This document shows positions 1 through 5,953 of a DNA stretch of 10,432 bases, in pieces. The stretch is from an uncultured Oscillospiraceae bacterium (GTDB taxonomy: Bacteria; Bacillota; Clostridia; Oscillospirales; Ruminococcaceae), in the NCBI GenBank assembly GCA_900543705.1, contig UQSL01000066.1, positions 1 through 10,432 of the forward strand. The letters are read 5' to 3'. Under the pieces are notes generated by a model. That model saw only the letters and a program-made list of their open reading frames with translations. It made no database searches and was not told where the DNA came from. Within the stretch, counting starts at the first letter, position 1; every line of letters begins with the position of its first letter. The position numbers and the translations under genes were made by a program.

Positions 1-51
1 TGTGACCCTCTGCTTGTAAGGCAGATGCTCTCCCAGCTGAGCTATGCTCCC
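1..51 (-). tRNA. tRNA-Val (anticodon UAC), 3' end cut off by the window
   Basis: Read on the minus strand, the gene begins at base 51 with the acceptor 5' strand GGGAGCA. The D arm (GCTC-AGCTGGGA-GAGC) follows, then the anticodon arm TCTGC-CTTACAA-GCAGA with anticodon TAC, which decodes valine GUA/GUN codons, and the variable loop beginning GGGTC. The T arm and the acceptor 3' strand lie beyond base 1, so pairing of the acceptor stem cannot be verified here. Order and spacing of the arms match a standard type I tRNA. A strong promoter lies about 60 bases upstream (115-143), so it is probably the first tRNA of its transcript; further tRNAs may follow outside the window. Confidence 0.93.
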
Positions 52-114
52 ACACTGTTTCTCGAATCACAATTCCGTTTCCTGAAGGACCACCGCCGTT
101 TTGCGACGTGTTTT

Positions 115-143
115 ATAATACCACAGGAAAGAAAAAGTGTCAA
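115..143 (-). promoter_or_regulatory. strong sigma-A promoter for the tRNA-Val transcript
   Basis: On the minus strand there is a perfect -35 box TTGACA (143-138), a 17-base spacer and a -10 box TATTAT (120-115). The predicted start is near base 108, leaving a leader of about 57 nt before the tRNA. This is among the closest matches to consensus in the window, as expected for a stable-RNA promoter. It lies downstream of hslO and reads the same way, so the tRNA need not depend on read-through. Confidence 0.8.
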
Positions 144-191
144 CTGTTTTTTACAGCTTTTCTGAAAATCCCACAGAATTCTTCTTTCCTC

Positions 192-243
192 TTGTCTGTA
201 GAAACAGGACCTGTCCCAAGGCATATATAAGCGCCTGAGACAA
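192..243 (-). other. possible branched RNA fold 3' of hslO
   Basis: Just downstream of the hslO stop, the minus-strand RNA can pair CTTGTCT (243-237) with AGACAAG (198-192), 7 bp. Inside are two smaller hairpins, AGGC/GCCT and ACAG/CTGT. No run of T follows, so it is not a textbook intrinsic terminator. It may be the 3' end structure of the yerC operon or chance. Seen by eye only, with no folding energy computed. Confidence 0.3.
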
Positions 244-261
244 GGTATTTCTCCATTCGTC

Positions 262-1143
262 CTATTTCTTGGATTCCCGCCGGAGTGCATCCATTTCTTC
301 CGGTGTAAAGCGATATTTTTTATCACAGAAATGACAGCAGATTTCGGTCATTTCCCTGCTCTGGGCCATTTCAGCGAGCTCCTTGTCCCCCAAGCTCAGC
401 AGCATCTTCTCCACCCGGGCACGGGTACAATTGCACCGGTATTCCACCGGGAAGGTGTCCAGAATCTCAGGTTCAAAACCATCAAGAGCCTGAAAACAGA
501 TCTGCTCCGGAGTAAGCCCGTCATCGAGCATTTTAGAGACCGGATCCAATGCGTTGATATTGGCCTCAAGCTGGTCGATTGCATCTTCTTCAACACCAGG
601 CAAGAGTTGAATCAGGTATCCGCCGGCGGAGCGAATTGTCAAATCCGGATTGACGAGCACTCCCAGGCCGCATACGGTCGGAATCTGTTCACTCGCCGCA
701 TAATAGGAAGTGATATCCTCCGCAACCTCTCCGGATACAATCGGCGTCTGCCCGATATAGGGCTCCTTAAGCCCTAAATCCTTGATGACATAGAGACTGC
801 CCTCTCTCCCGACAGCGCCTCCTACATCCAGCTTTCCATATTGATTAAGCGGGAGCTCCATAATCGGGTTAGCCACATAACCCCGCACATTTCCCCTGCT
901 GTCGGAAACTGCGATTACCGAACCGACAGGACCGTTTCCCGCAAGGCGCAACGTGATGCTGTTGTCCGCTCCTTTTAACATGGAGCCCATCATCGACGCT
1001 GCACTGAGCAGCCTGCCGAGTGCGGCGCTGACCACAGCAGACGTCTGATGGATTTGCTCCATTTTTCCCACAATATCGGTAGAATCAACAGCACACATCA
1101 TGATGCCGCCGTCCGATGAAATTGCTCTGATTAATCTTCCCAT
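262..1143 (-). CDS. hslO: Hsp33 redox-regulated molecular chaperone
   Basis: This encodes 293 aa, the normal length for Hsp33, a cytoplasmic holdase chaperone. In the reduced state it is kept inactive by zinc bound to four C-terminal cysteines; oxidation releases the zinc and unfolds the redox switch so the protein binds unfolding clients. The zinc site is visible as C237-N-C239, 30 residues, then C270-H-F-C273, matching the family pattern CxC...CxxC; an additional C269 sits beside it. The N-terminal part (MGRLIRAISSDGGIMMCAVDST) and the central GSVIAVSDSRGNVRGYV and GYLIQLLPG segments are typical of the family. The start at 1143 is supported by GGAGG four to five bases upstream. It is the last gene of a three-gene operon, 29 bp after the methyltransferase stop, and ends with TAG. 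Nothing suggests it is defective. Confidence 0.96.
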   Translation of the reverse strand: MGRLIRAISSDGGIMMCAVDSTDIVGKMEQIHQTSAVVSAALGRLLSAASMMGSMLKGADNSITLRLAGNGPVGSVIAVSDSRGNVRGYVANPIMELPLNQYGKLDVGGAVGREGSLYVIKDLGLKEPYIGQTPIVSGEVAEDITSYYAASEQIPTVCGLGVLVNPDLTIRSAGGYLIQLLPGVEEDAIDQLEANINALDPVSKMLDDGLTPEQICFQALDGFEPEILDTFPVEYRCNCTRARVEKMLLSLGDKELAEMAQSREMTEICCHFCDKKYRFTPEEMDALRRESKK

Positions 1144-1172
1144 AATACCTCCATCGTTTTCAGTCCCGTTCT

Positions 1173-1922
1173 CTATTCCACGTGTTTTGCCACATAAACA
1201 GCCCGCTGGCTGTCCGGGCGCACCGGTTCAAACGTATCACTGTCATAGCAGGCAACAACCTGAAGGCCTACCGCTTCCAGCATTTCCCGTAACTCCGCAT
1301 CGGAATACGCCCGCTCACAAAAGGATTCCTCCTGCCGTTCATAGCGGCCATCCTTACACTCTCTGAAAAAATCGAGATGGATGTCAACGCAGCGGGTATC
1401 CGGCTGATATTCGTTTTGCCAGACACAGTAAACATCCTCACACTCATAGACAAAGGTCTCATTAGCCAAAATGTGCTCATGTTTAAATATTGTATTGACA
1501 TCAAAGACAAACACCCCCTCCGGGTGTAAAAACAGCGAGATTTTCTCAAACCCCTTTACCAACTCTTCCCGGTCCGTAATGTGATTGATGCTGTCGAGCG
1601 CACAGACAGCAGCATCCACTGTCCCGTATAAATCAAGCTGTTGCATCGACTGATTCAAAAACAGGGCCTTGCTGTGGCACTCATAGCGTTTTTCGTTGGC
1701 AATGGCGAGCATTTCCTCCGAGAGATCCGCCCCAATCACATCATATCCGAGCCTTTCCAGCTCAAAGGAAAGGGAGCCTGTGCCGCATGCTATATCGAGC
1801 ATAATGCCGCGCGAGCCCCCGAATTTTGTAATCACCTTATCAAAATATACCGCACGCGCGGCATAGTCGACATCGCAGATAAGCGTATCATAGTACTGCG
1901 CAAACGTTTCATACTGCGCCAT
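1173..1922 (-). CDS. class I SAM-dependent methyltransferase, substrate unknown
   Basis: The protein is 249 aa starting at MAQYETFAQYYD. The SAM-binding motif I is clear at residues 42-50 (LDIACGTGS), and the acidic residue closing strand beta-2 is D66 in DVIGADLS. A motif resembling post-I follows (AVCALDSINHI), as does a FDVNT segment typical of the Methyltransf_25/11-like families. The N-terminal tyrosine-rich YETFAQYYD opening is common in Firmicute small-molecule or uncharacterised methyltransferases. I chose the ATG at 1922 rather than a longer open frame reaching 1997, because AGAGGA sits eight bases upstream and the longer form would overlap yerC. There is one base between the yerC stop and this ATG, implying translational coupling. 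The substrate cannot be told from sequence; its place between yerC and hslO gives no firm clue. Confidence 0.9.
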   Translation of the reverse strand: MAQYETFAQYYDTLICDVDYAARAVYFDKVITKFGGSRGIMLDIACGTGSLSFELERLGYDVIGADLSEEMLAIANEKRYECHSKALFLNQSMQQLDLYGTVDAAVCALDSINHITDREELVKGFEKISLFLHPEGVFVFDVNTIFKHEHILANETFVYECEDVYCVWQNEYQPDTRCVDIHLDFFRECKDGRYERQEESFCERAYSDAELREMLEAVGLQVVACYDSDTFEPVRPDSQRAVYVAKHVE

Positions 1923-1923
1923 C

Positions 1924-2238
1924 TTATTCCTCTTCTTTCTGCTCCGGCTGCTTTGCCGCCAAGCGGTCAAATACCACCCGGTAACCGTCACAGCCATATT
2001 CCAGAGAACGGTTGACGCGGCTGATGGTTGCTGTAGATGCCCCGGTTTCTCTCACGATGTCGCTATAAACATACTGCTCATCGAGCATCTTTGCGACTTG
2101 AAGCCGCTGGGACAAAGCCTTAAGCTCCGGAACCGTACACAAATCCTCAAAAAACTTATAGCATTCTTCCATGGTTTCAAGCGATAAAACAGCTTTAAAC
2201 AAAAATCCCACGTTGATATCTTTTAATCTGCTGTTCAT
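1924..2238 (-). CDS. yerC: TrpR-like DNA-binding protein of the YerC/YecD family
   Basis: This 104-aa protein belongs to the TrpR-like superfamily. The helical N-terminal half (LKALSQRLQVAKML) is followed by a helix-turn-helix reading YSDIVRETGASTATISRVNRSLEYG, which is characteristic of the YerC/YecD branch found across Firmicutes. The family is widespread, but its ligand and regulon are poorly defined; it is not a demonstrated tryptophan repressor. The C-terminus is a short charged tail (QPEQKEEE). ATG at 2238 has AGGAG five to six bases upstream. It heads the operon with the methyltransferase and hslO, and could regulate its own promoter at 2332-2360, which carries two TATAGT copies in a short AT-rich stretch; that autoregulation is inference. 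Confidence 0.92.
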   Translation of the reverse strand: MNSRLKDINVGFLFKAVLSLETMEECYKFFEDLCTVPELKALSQRLQVAKMLDEQYVYSDIVRETGASTATISRVNRSLEYGCDGYRVVFDRLAAKQPEQKEEE

Positions 2239-2331
2239 TTTTTCTCCTATTCCCTTTCCAGAAATTCCGAAATATGTTTTACATCCGCATACATTTTTCC
2301 AAATATGTCGGACTATAGTTTAACACTCTAC

Positions 2332-2360
2332 ACTATAAAAGTAAATGGTGAAAAAGAAAA
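2332..2360 (-). promoter_or_regulatory. promoter of the yerC-methyltransferase-hslO operon
   Basis: On the minus strand, TTTTCT (2360-2355), 17 bases, then TATAGT (2337-2332). The predicted start lies near 2325, giving a leader of about 85 nt before the yerC ATG. A second TATAGT occurs at 2317-2312 without a well-placed -35. The -35 match is moderate (4 of 6). Confidence 0.5.
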
Positions 2361-2434
2361 TTTTTTCTATTTTGAGTAATTCCTGAGGGGGTACCGGACA
2401 GTCCTTTTCTGATCTATTCTCCCAAACGAAAAAA

Positions 2435-2443
2435 TGCTATAAT
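2435..2443 (+). promoter_or_regulatory. extended -10 promoter of the oxidoreductase gene
   Basis: TGCTATAAT at 2435-2443 is a perfect extended -10 element (TGnTATAAT). The -35 position (about 2415-2420, TATTCT) is poor, which is usual for promoters relying on the extended -10. Transcription would start near 2450, producing an untranslated leader of about 178 nt before the ATG at 2628. Confidence 0.6.
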
Positions 2444-2449
2444 CACGGT

Positions 2450-2627
2450 AAAGCCGTTAAAACTTTCTTGCGACAGTCTTTCTGTGTAAGAGATGATAGC
2501 ATTTGCTTTTCGCATCCCCGCCGTCACGGCAAGAAATTAAAATGGCCAGGGAAACGCAAATAAAACAGAGGAATGAAAATTGAAGCAGACCGGCTTATGC
2601 CGGCTCTCTGTATCAGGAGGATGAACG
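2450..2627 (+). promoter_or_regulatory. long, possibly structured 5' leader of the oxidoreductase mRNA
   Basis: Within the leader, TTTCTTGC (2464-2471) pairs with GCAAGAAA (2529-2536). This would close a multiloop containing ACAG/CTGT (2473-2485) and GATG/CATC (2492-2516). A competing hairpin, GCCG-TCA-CGGC (2520-2530), shares bases with the closing stem, so the two are mutually exclusive. Closer to the gene, ACAGAG (2565-2570) pairs with CTCTGT (2606-2611) around a CCGGC-TTAT-GCCGG hairpin (2590-2603), ending two bases before the AGGAGG at 2614-2619. I recognise no known riboswitch or T-box consensus. A regulatory role is inference from pairing alone. Confidence 0.35.
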
Positions 2628-3602
2628 ATGAAATTTGCAGTTGTGGGGAGCAACTTTGTCGCGGACTGGTTTATCCAGGCCGGAAAACGCTGTGAAGGGT
2701 TTGAGCTGTATGCCGTTTACTCGAGGACAGAAGCACGGGCCAGAGAGTACTCCGCCCGGCATAGCGCTCCTGTCTACTATACTGAGTTTGAACAACTGGA
2801 AGCAGATCCGCTGATCGATGCGGTTTATCTGGCAAGCCCCACCTCCTGTCACGCAGAGCAGGCGATTCGCCTGATGCGAGCGGGAAAACATGTCTTATGC
2901 GAAAAGCCGATGGCTTTTAATTTTATGCAGTTCACCGACATGGTACATACGGCGGAAGAACACCACGTCACGCTGCTCGAGGCTATGCGTTCGGATTACT
3001 CCCCGGGGTTTTTAGCTGTGCGCGAAGGCCTCAAAAAGCTTGGAACTATTCGCCGGGCAAGCCTGCGGTTTTGCCAGTATTCCTCCCGCTACGATAATTT
3101 CAAGCATGGAATCATTGAGAACGCCTTTCGCCCGGATATTGCAGGCGGGGCTGTGATGGACATCGGGGTCTATCCTATCCATGCGATGATTGCTCTGTTC
3201 GGTGCCCCGCACGCGATTCGTTCCCTGGTAATCCCTCTGCACACCGGTGTGGATGGTGCAGGCAGTGTCCTGTTTGATTACGGGGAAATGCTTGGAGAGG
3301 TTACCTATTCCAAAATCACGGATTCTAACCTGCCCTGTGAAATCCAGGGAGAAAACGGGAACCTGTTGTTTGACCGCATTACCAATCTTTCCAAAGCAGA
3401 AATACACTACCGAGACGGCTCCACAGAGATTCTCTACGAGCAGGAGCCTGATGATGAAATGCGCTATGAAATCAAAGCCTTTCTCCACTATGCCTCTTTA
3501 TGTGTCCTGCCGGAGCAGGAGCTGGCAATCACCCGCCAGGCACTTGTTTGTATGGACGCCATTCGGAAGGATGCCGGTATCCTTTTTCCCGCAGACAAAT
3601 AA
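2628..3602 (+). CDS. Gfo/Idh/MocA family NAD(P)-dependent oxidoreductase
   Basis: The 324-aa protein has the two-domain layout of this family: an N-terminal Rossmann fold (about 1-120) and a C-terminal substrate-binding sheet domain. The signature EKP is at residues 92-94 in HVLCEKPMAFN, preceded by LASPTSCHAEQA, and the catalytic-type GGAVMDIGVYPIH motif puts D178 and H185 where this family usually has its active-site residues. Members oxidise or reduce sugars, inositols, dihydrodiols and related polyols; the exact substrate is unknown. The nucleotide loop is VVGSNFVADWF instead of the usual GxGxxA, a shortened glycine motif. AGGAGG at 2614-2619 fits the ATG at 2628; another ATG at 2621 is in a different frame. 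It is a single-gene unit with its own promoter and terminator, and no sugar transporter or kinase adjoins it. Confidence 0.92.
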   Translation: MKFAVVGSNFVADWFIQAGKRCEGFELYAVYSRTEARAREYSARHSAPVYYTEFEQLEADPLIDAVYLASPTSCHAEQAIRLMRAGKHVLCEKPMAFNFMQFTDMVHTAEEHHVTLLEAMRSDYSPGFLAVREGLKKLGTIRRASLRFCQYSSRYDNFKHGIIENAFRPDIAGGAVMDIGVYPIHAMIALFGAPHAIRSLVIPLHTGVDGAGSVLFDYGEMLGEVTYSKITDSNLPCEIQGENGNLLFDRITNLSKAEIHYRDGSTEILYEQEPDDEMRYEIKAFLHYASLCVLPEQELAITRQALVCMDAIRKDAGILFPADK

Positions 3603-3607
3603 CCGCC

Positions 3608-3647
3608 TGCCCGGGATATTCCTCATGGGGAAATCCCGGGCAATTTT
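3608..3647 (+). terminator. intrinsic terminator after the oxidoreductase
   Basis: A 10-bp perfect stem TGCCCGGGAT (3608-3617) pairs with ATCCCGGGCA (3633-3642), and the loop can extend the helix with TTCC/GGAA. A short T run (3644-3647) follows. It begins six bases after the stop codon. Confidence 0.75.
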
Positions 3648-3710
3648 GTCACCCGCCGCTCGATATTGGAATATGATACTATGAAACCCGAAAAAGGCGG
3701 TGTGACTCAG

Positions 3711-4352
3711 ATGGGTTCTTGGCTTCTCTCCCTGCTTCAAACGGTTTTGCTGGTAATGGCAGTCAGCATTGACGCTTTCGTTGCAAGTCTTGCCTATGGC
3801 ACCTCAAAAATCCGGATTCCTCCCGCCTCAGTCGTTATCATTACTCTGGTGTGCAGCATGTTTTTGGGCGTATCGCTTTTGTTTGGCTCTTTGATTCGCC
3901 CCTTCGTCCCCCCAATGCTCACAAAGATCATCTGCTGCCTCATCTTGGTGATACTGGGACTAGCCAAGCTTTGTGACAGCTCCATCAAGCATTACATTCG
4001 CAAGCATAAGGCTTCTCATCGAAAGATTTCCTTTTCCGCTTTGCACCTGACTTTTATTCTCAATATCTATGCGGATCCGGAGAAAGCCGACCGCGATATG
4101 TCCCACACACTTTCCCCAAAAGAAGCAGCTTCACTTTCTGCAGCACTCTCCCTGGACGGACTCGCCGCGGGATTTGGCGCGGCATTGGGAAGTATCATCC
4201 TTTTGCAGGCGGTCATTCTTTCACTGATTGTCAACGCTCTGGCAGTCATTCTTGGCTGTTTAATCGGAAACAAGATTGCTCAAAAAACATCGCTTGATTT
4301 GTCTTGGCTCAGCGGTATAATGCTCATTGTGCTCGCTTTGTTCAAGCTGTAA
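3711..4352 (+). CDS. ytaF: YtaF-type sporulation membrane protein (MntP/YtaF superfamily)
   Basis: The 213-aa protein is almost entirely hydrophobic, with about six membrane segments. It has the two-half architecture of the MntP/YtaF superfamily: each half has a membrane helix with an aspartate, SIDAF (D21) and SLDGLAAGFGAAL (D149). A polar cytoplasmic loop (roughly residues 94-140, rich in K, H and S) separates the halves. YtaF proteins are found in spore formers and are named as sporulation membrane proteins; MntP relatives export Mn2+, but transport here is not shown. I favour ATG 3711, with AGGCGGTG eight bases upstream. TTG 3666, ATG 3681 and GTG 3702 are alternative in-frame starts that would only add a polar extension. 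It lies 108 bp after the oxidoreductase, beyond its terminator, and converges on spo0A. Confidence 0.85.
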   Translation: MGSWLLSLLQTVLLVMAVSIDAFVASLAYGTSKIRIPPASVVIITLVCSMFLGVSLLFGSLIRPFVPPMLTKIICCLILVILGLAKLCDSSIKHYIRKHKASHRKISFSALHLTFILNIYADPEKADRDMSHTLSPKEAASLSAALSLDGLAAGFGAALGSIILLQAVILSLIVNALAVILGCLIGNKIAQKTSLDLSWLSGIMLIVLALFKL

Positions 4353-4370
4353 TACTCTCCCCGATTCTTG

Positions 4371-4408
4371 CAATAGGCCCGGAAGGATCGTTCCTTCCGG
4401 GCCTATTG
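4371..4408. terminator. 17-bp hairpin shared by convergent ytaF and spo0A
   Basis: CAATAGGCCCGGAAGGA (4371-4387) is perfectly complementary to the bases at 4392-4408, leaving a TCGT loop. It sits between the stop of ytaF (4352) and the stop of spo0A (4411) and is only two bases from the latter. Neither strand has a good T run, so it is best read as a bidirectional transcription-end and RNA-stabilising structure. Confidence 0.75.
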
Positions 4409-4410
4409 GC

Positions 4411-5223
4411 TTATATCACCTGGCTTGAGCGGATCTTGTCTGACAAGTAGTAAATAAATTCCTTATTTGTCGGCTTGTCCCGGTTTGCATTGATAAGCTC
4501 CGGGCAATGGCGTTCCAGCGCCTCAAACCCCGCATGATTCCAAGCGGATTCAATCGCACTGCGAATTGCCCGTTCCACGTTTTTGGAAGTGATGGAATAT
4601 TTTTTGGCAAGCGCCGGATAGATGTCCTTTGTCACCATCAATATATCATTTGGATGGTCAAGTACCATCAGTACCGCGTCCACAAGCAGACGGTATCCAT
4701 GTTTTCCGGGCATCAAGGAGATGTAGGACATCTCCGTTTTTATGCGGCGCGCCAGACGTTCCCGCTTCGCATCGGGAGACACCGCTTCAATGGCCGGCTG
4801 TGCGGCAATCATTTCTCCTTCTGCCTTTTTCCTCAGATATTTTTTTGTTCGCAAAATGACATTGACCACCTGCTTAGGGCCGTATCCTCTGGTTTGTTTG
4901 GTCACGACAAAATCTGCGCCATTGTCCCTTACCATCTGTAAGGTGGGCTGGGAGGTGGTGTTGGTCGTCACAATAATATAGGGGTCAAAGGGAAGAGTAA
5001 GCTTTCGAATCCTGAAAATTGCGTCAATTCCGTCGCCTTCGCTGAGCTCCAAATCCATGACAATGACATCTGGAAGCAGCTCCTCCACCAATTCTATGGC
5101 ACGTTCGGCACTGTCTGTCACTCCGATCATTTCAAGCTCTTCCATGCCATCGACATATTCGACAAAACGGTTGCAGTCATCCGCCTCATCTTCTACTAAT
5201 AAAAGTCTGATTTTATCTACCAT
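4411..5223 (-). CDS. spo0A: Spo0A-type sporulation response regulator
   Basis: The 270-aa protein has an N-terminal receiver (about 3-130), a linker and a C-terminal Spo0A DNA-binding domain (about 160-268). In the receiver, E11/D12 form the acidic pocket, D57 is the likely phosphate acceptor, T87 the switch threonine and K109 the conserved lysine, so it can probably be phosphorylated. In the DNA-binding part, KKYSITSKNVERAIRSAIESAW and PTNKEFIYYLSDKIR closely match Spo0A. Spo0A is the master regulator of entry into sporulation and is activated by histidine kinases or phosphorelay. Oddities: the usual DIxMPxxDG around the phosphosite reads DLELSEGDG, and the proline after K109 is replaced by Q110. 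ATG 5223 has AGAGGAAG upstream; a longer open frame reaches 5295 but runs through the promoter. It is not next to spoIVB, the common arrangement. It could be a Spo0A paralogue instead of the sole Spo0A. Confidence 0.88.
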   Translation of the reverse strand: MVDKIRLLLVEDEADDCNRFVEYVDGMEELEMIGVTDSAERAIELVEELLPDVIVMDLELSEGDGIDAIFRIRKLTLPFDPYIIVTTNTTSQPTLQMVRDNGADFVVTKQTRGYGPKQVVNVILRTKKYLRKKAEGEMIAAQPAIEAVSPDAKRERLARRIKTEMSYISLMPGKHGYRLLVDAVLMVLDHPNDILMVTKDIYPALAKKYSITSKNVERAIRSAIESAWNHAGFEALERHCPELINANRDKPTNKEFIYYLSDKIRSSQVI

Positions 5224-5245
5224 TCTTCCTCTACTCTCCCAGAAT

Positions 5246-5350
5246 TTAGTAGTTTTTCTCATTATAGGAAAGCTTTTTACAAATAGCAACCACATTCCCT
5301 AAAACGCGTATCTGAATCCTCCCATAGGGTACTTTTCGCTCGATATTCAT
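5246..5350 (-). CDS. possible 34-aa small ORF upstream of spo0A
   Basis: On the minus strand an ATG at 5350 has AGGA five bases upstream and opens a 34-codon frame beginning MNIERKVPYGRIQI and ending SYNEKNY, 22 bases before the spo0A ATG. It is basic and resembles no family I know. The spo0A promoter (5261-5289) lies inside it, so it could only be made from a longer upstream transcript. The ribosome site is real-looking but the short length makes chance quite possible. Confidence 0.22.
   Translation of the reverse strand: MNIERKVPYGRIQIRVLGNVVAICKKLSYNEKNY
5261..5289 (-). promoter_or_regulatory. sigma-A promoter of spo0A
   Basis: Minus strand TTGCTA (5289-5284), a 17-base spacer and a perfect TATAAT (5266-5261). 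The start would be near 5254, leaving a leader of about 31 nt. No convincing Spo0A box is present in the region between this promoter and the divergent one at 5414-5442. Confidence 0.7.
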
Positions 5351-5413
5351 CGAATTCCTGCGATAATCCTCTCTTTTCCCGTCCCGTTCGATGAAAAGGC
5401 GCTTTTCTCTTCC

Positions 5414-5442
5414 TTGCATTTGTCCCCCTGTTTTCGTATACT
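5414..5442 (+). promoter_or_regulatory. sigma-A promoter of the 83-aa protein gene
   Basis: TTGCAT (5414-5419), 17 bases, TATACT (5437-5442). Both boxes are 5 of 6 or 4 of 6 matches at ideal spacing. The predicted start near 5449 gives a leader of about 29 nt. It is divergent from the spo0A promoter. Confidence 0.68.
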
Positions 5443-5477
5443 TAGTAGAGAATAAGATCACAGGAGGAATCACGGTC

Positions 5478-5729
5478 ATGCTGCACAACGGATATGATAT
5501 TCCAACCATCGCCTATTTTGAAAGTGATAATGTGTATCACGGAAACGTTGGCTCTTTCCGTTACCGGATTGAAAAGTCCGGCGAAGAACTTAAGGCCACT
5601 ATCTGGCTAAATGATTTGTGCTATGAGCTTCGAGAGGATGCACAGGAGACGGCCTTTGCACTTACCGCTGATGGACTTCTGGCAGCAATCGACTGGATTG
5701 AGCAAAAACGGAGAGAAACTCAAAAATAG
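5478..5729 (+). CDS. small protein of unknown function, 83 aa
   Basis: I do not recognise this gene with confidence. It encodes 83 aa starting MLHNGYDIPTIAYFESDN. The first half is rich in beta-type residues and aromatics (VYHGNVGSFRYRI, LKATIWLNDLCYELR); the second half looks helical (TADGLLAAIDWIEQKRRE). It has no signal peptide, membrane segment or metal-binding cluster, and only one cysteine, in LCYEL. The ATG at 5478 is chosen because AGGAGG (5462-5467) is ten bases upstream and a sound promoter precedes it; the frame is open back to 5391, before that promoter. I have the impression of a short family of conserved hypothetical proteins in Clostridia with this YFESDN...RYRI layout, but cannot confirm it. 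Divergent from spo0A, so a sporulation link is possible but unsupported. Confidence 0.75.
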   Translation: MLHNGYDIPTIAYFESDNVYHGNVGSFRYRIEKSGEELKATIWLNDLCYELREDAQETAFALTADGLLAAIDWIEQKRRETQK

Positions 5730-5786
5730 AGTACAAAATCTTTATTTCCAAATTATTCCCATAACCTGTCCGGCGTTTCCTTTCTA

Positions 5787-5815
5787 TGGACTTTATAGTA
5801 CCGGTATGCTATACT
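5787..5815 (+). promoter_or_regulatory. promoter of the HAD phosphatase gene
   Basis: TGGACT (5787-5792), 17 bases, TATACT (5810-5815), with an extended -10 TGC immediately upstream of the -10. Transcription would start near 5822, giving a leader of about 130 nt. That leader holds a 7-bp hairpin CTGTGTT/AACACAG (5829-5854) and a CTCTG/CAGAG stem (5910-5932) just ahead of the ribosome site. Confidence 0.65.
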
Positions 5816-5953
5816 AAAATTGTATATTCTGTGTTCTTTAGGAACAAAACACAGGCTTAACGGATCTAACACCCAATTTTTCAAAAATTTGTGATAGGAA
5901 TGGTATTTTCTCTGAGTAGAAAGAAAACAGAGCGAAAGGGGGGATTTATTGCA

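Noticed and set aside
331..777. 148-aa plus-strand open frame opposite hslO
   Set aside because: Antisense shadow of the hslO coding sequence, with no ribosome site and no recognisable protein.
1923..1997. N-terminal extension of the methyltransferase into yerC
   Set aside because: It overlaps the yerC coding end in another frame; ATG 1922 has a clear ribosome site and the usual N-terminus.
2543..2584. 13-codon leader ORF upstream of the oxidoreductase (MARETQIKQRNEN)
   Set aside because: Weak ribosome site and no run of regulatory codons suggesting attenuation; too short to support.
3646..3677. Possible ytaF promoter TTGTCA with TATGAT
   Set aside because: The spacer is 20 bases and the -35 overlaps the T run of the preceding terminator. 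No sporulation-sigma promoter could be fitted well either, so left uncalled.
3666..3710. Upstream TTG/ATG/GTG starts for ytaF
   Set aside because: They add a polar extension not typical of the family and have poorer ribosome sites than ATG 3711.
5157..5163. Perfect Spo0A-box sequence (TTCGACA, TGTCGAA on the other strand)
   Set aside because: It lies inside the spo0A coding sequence, where it encodes part of FVEY, with no promoter nearby. Most likely coincidence.
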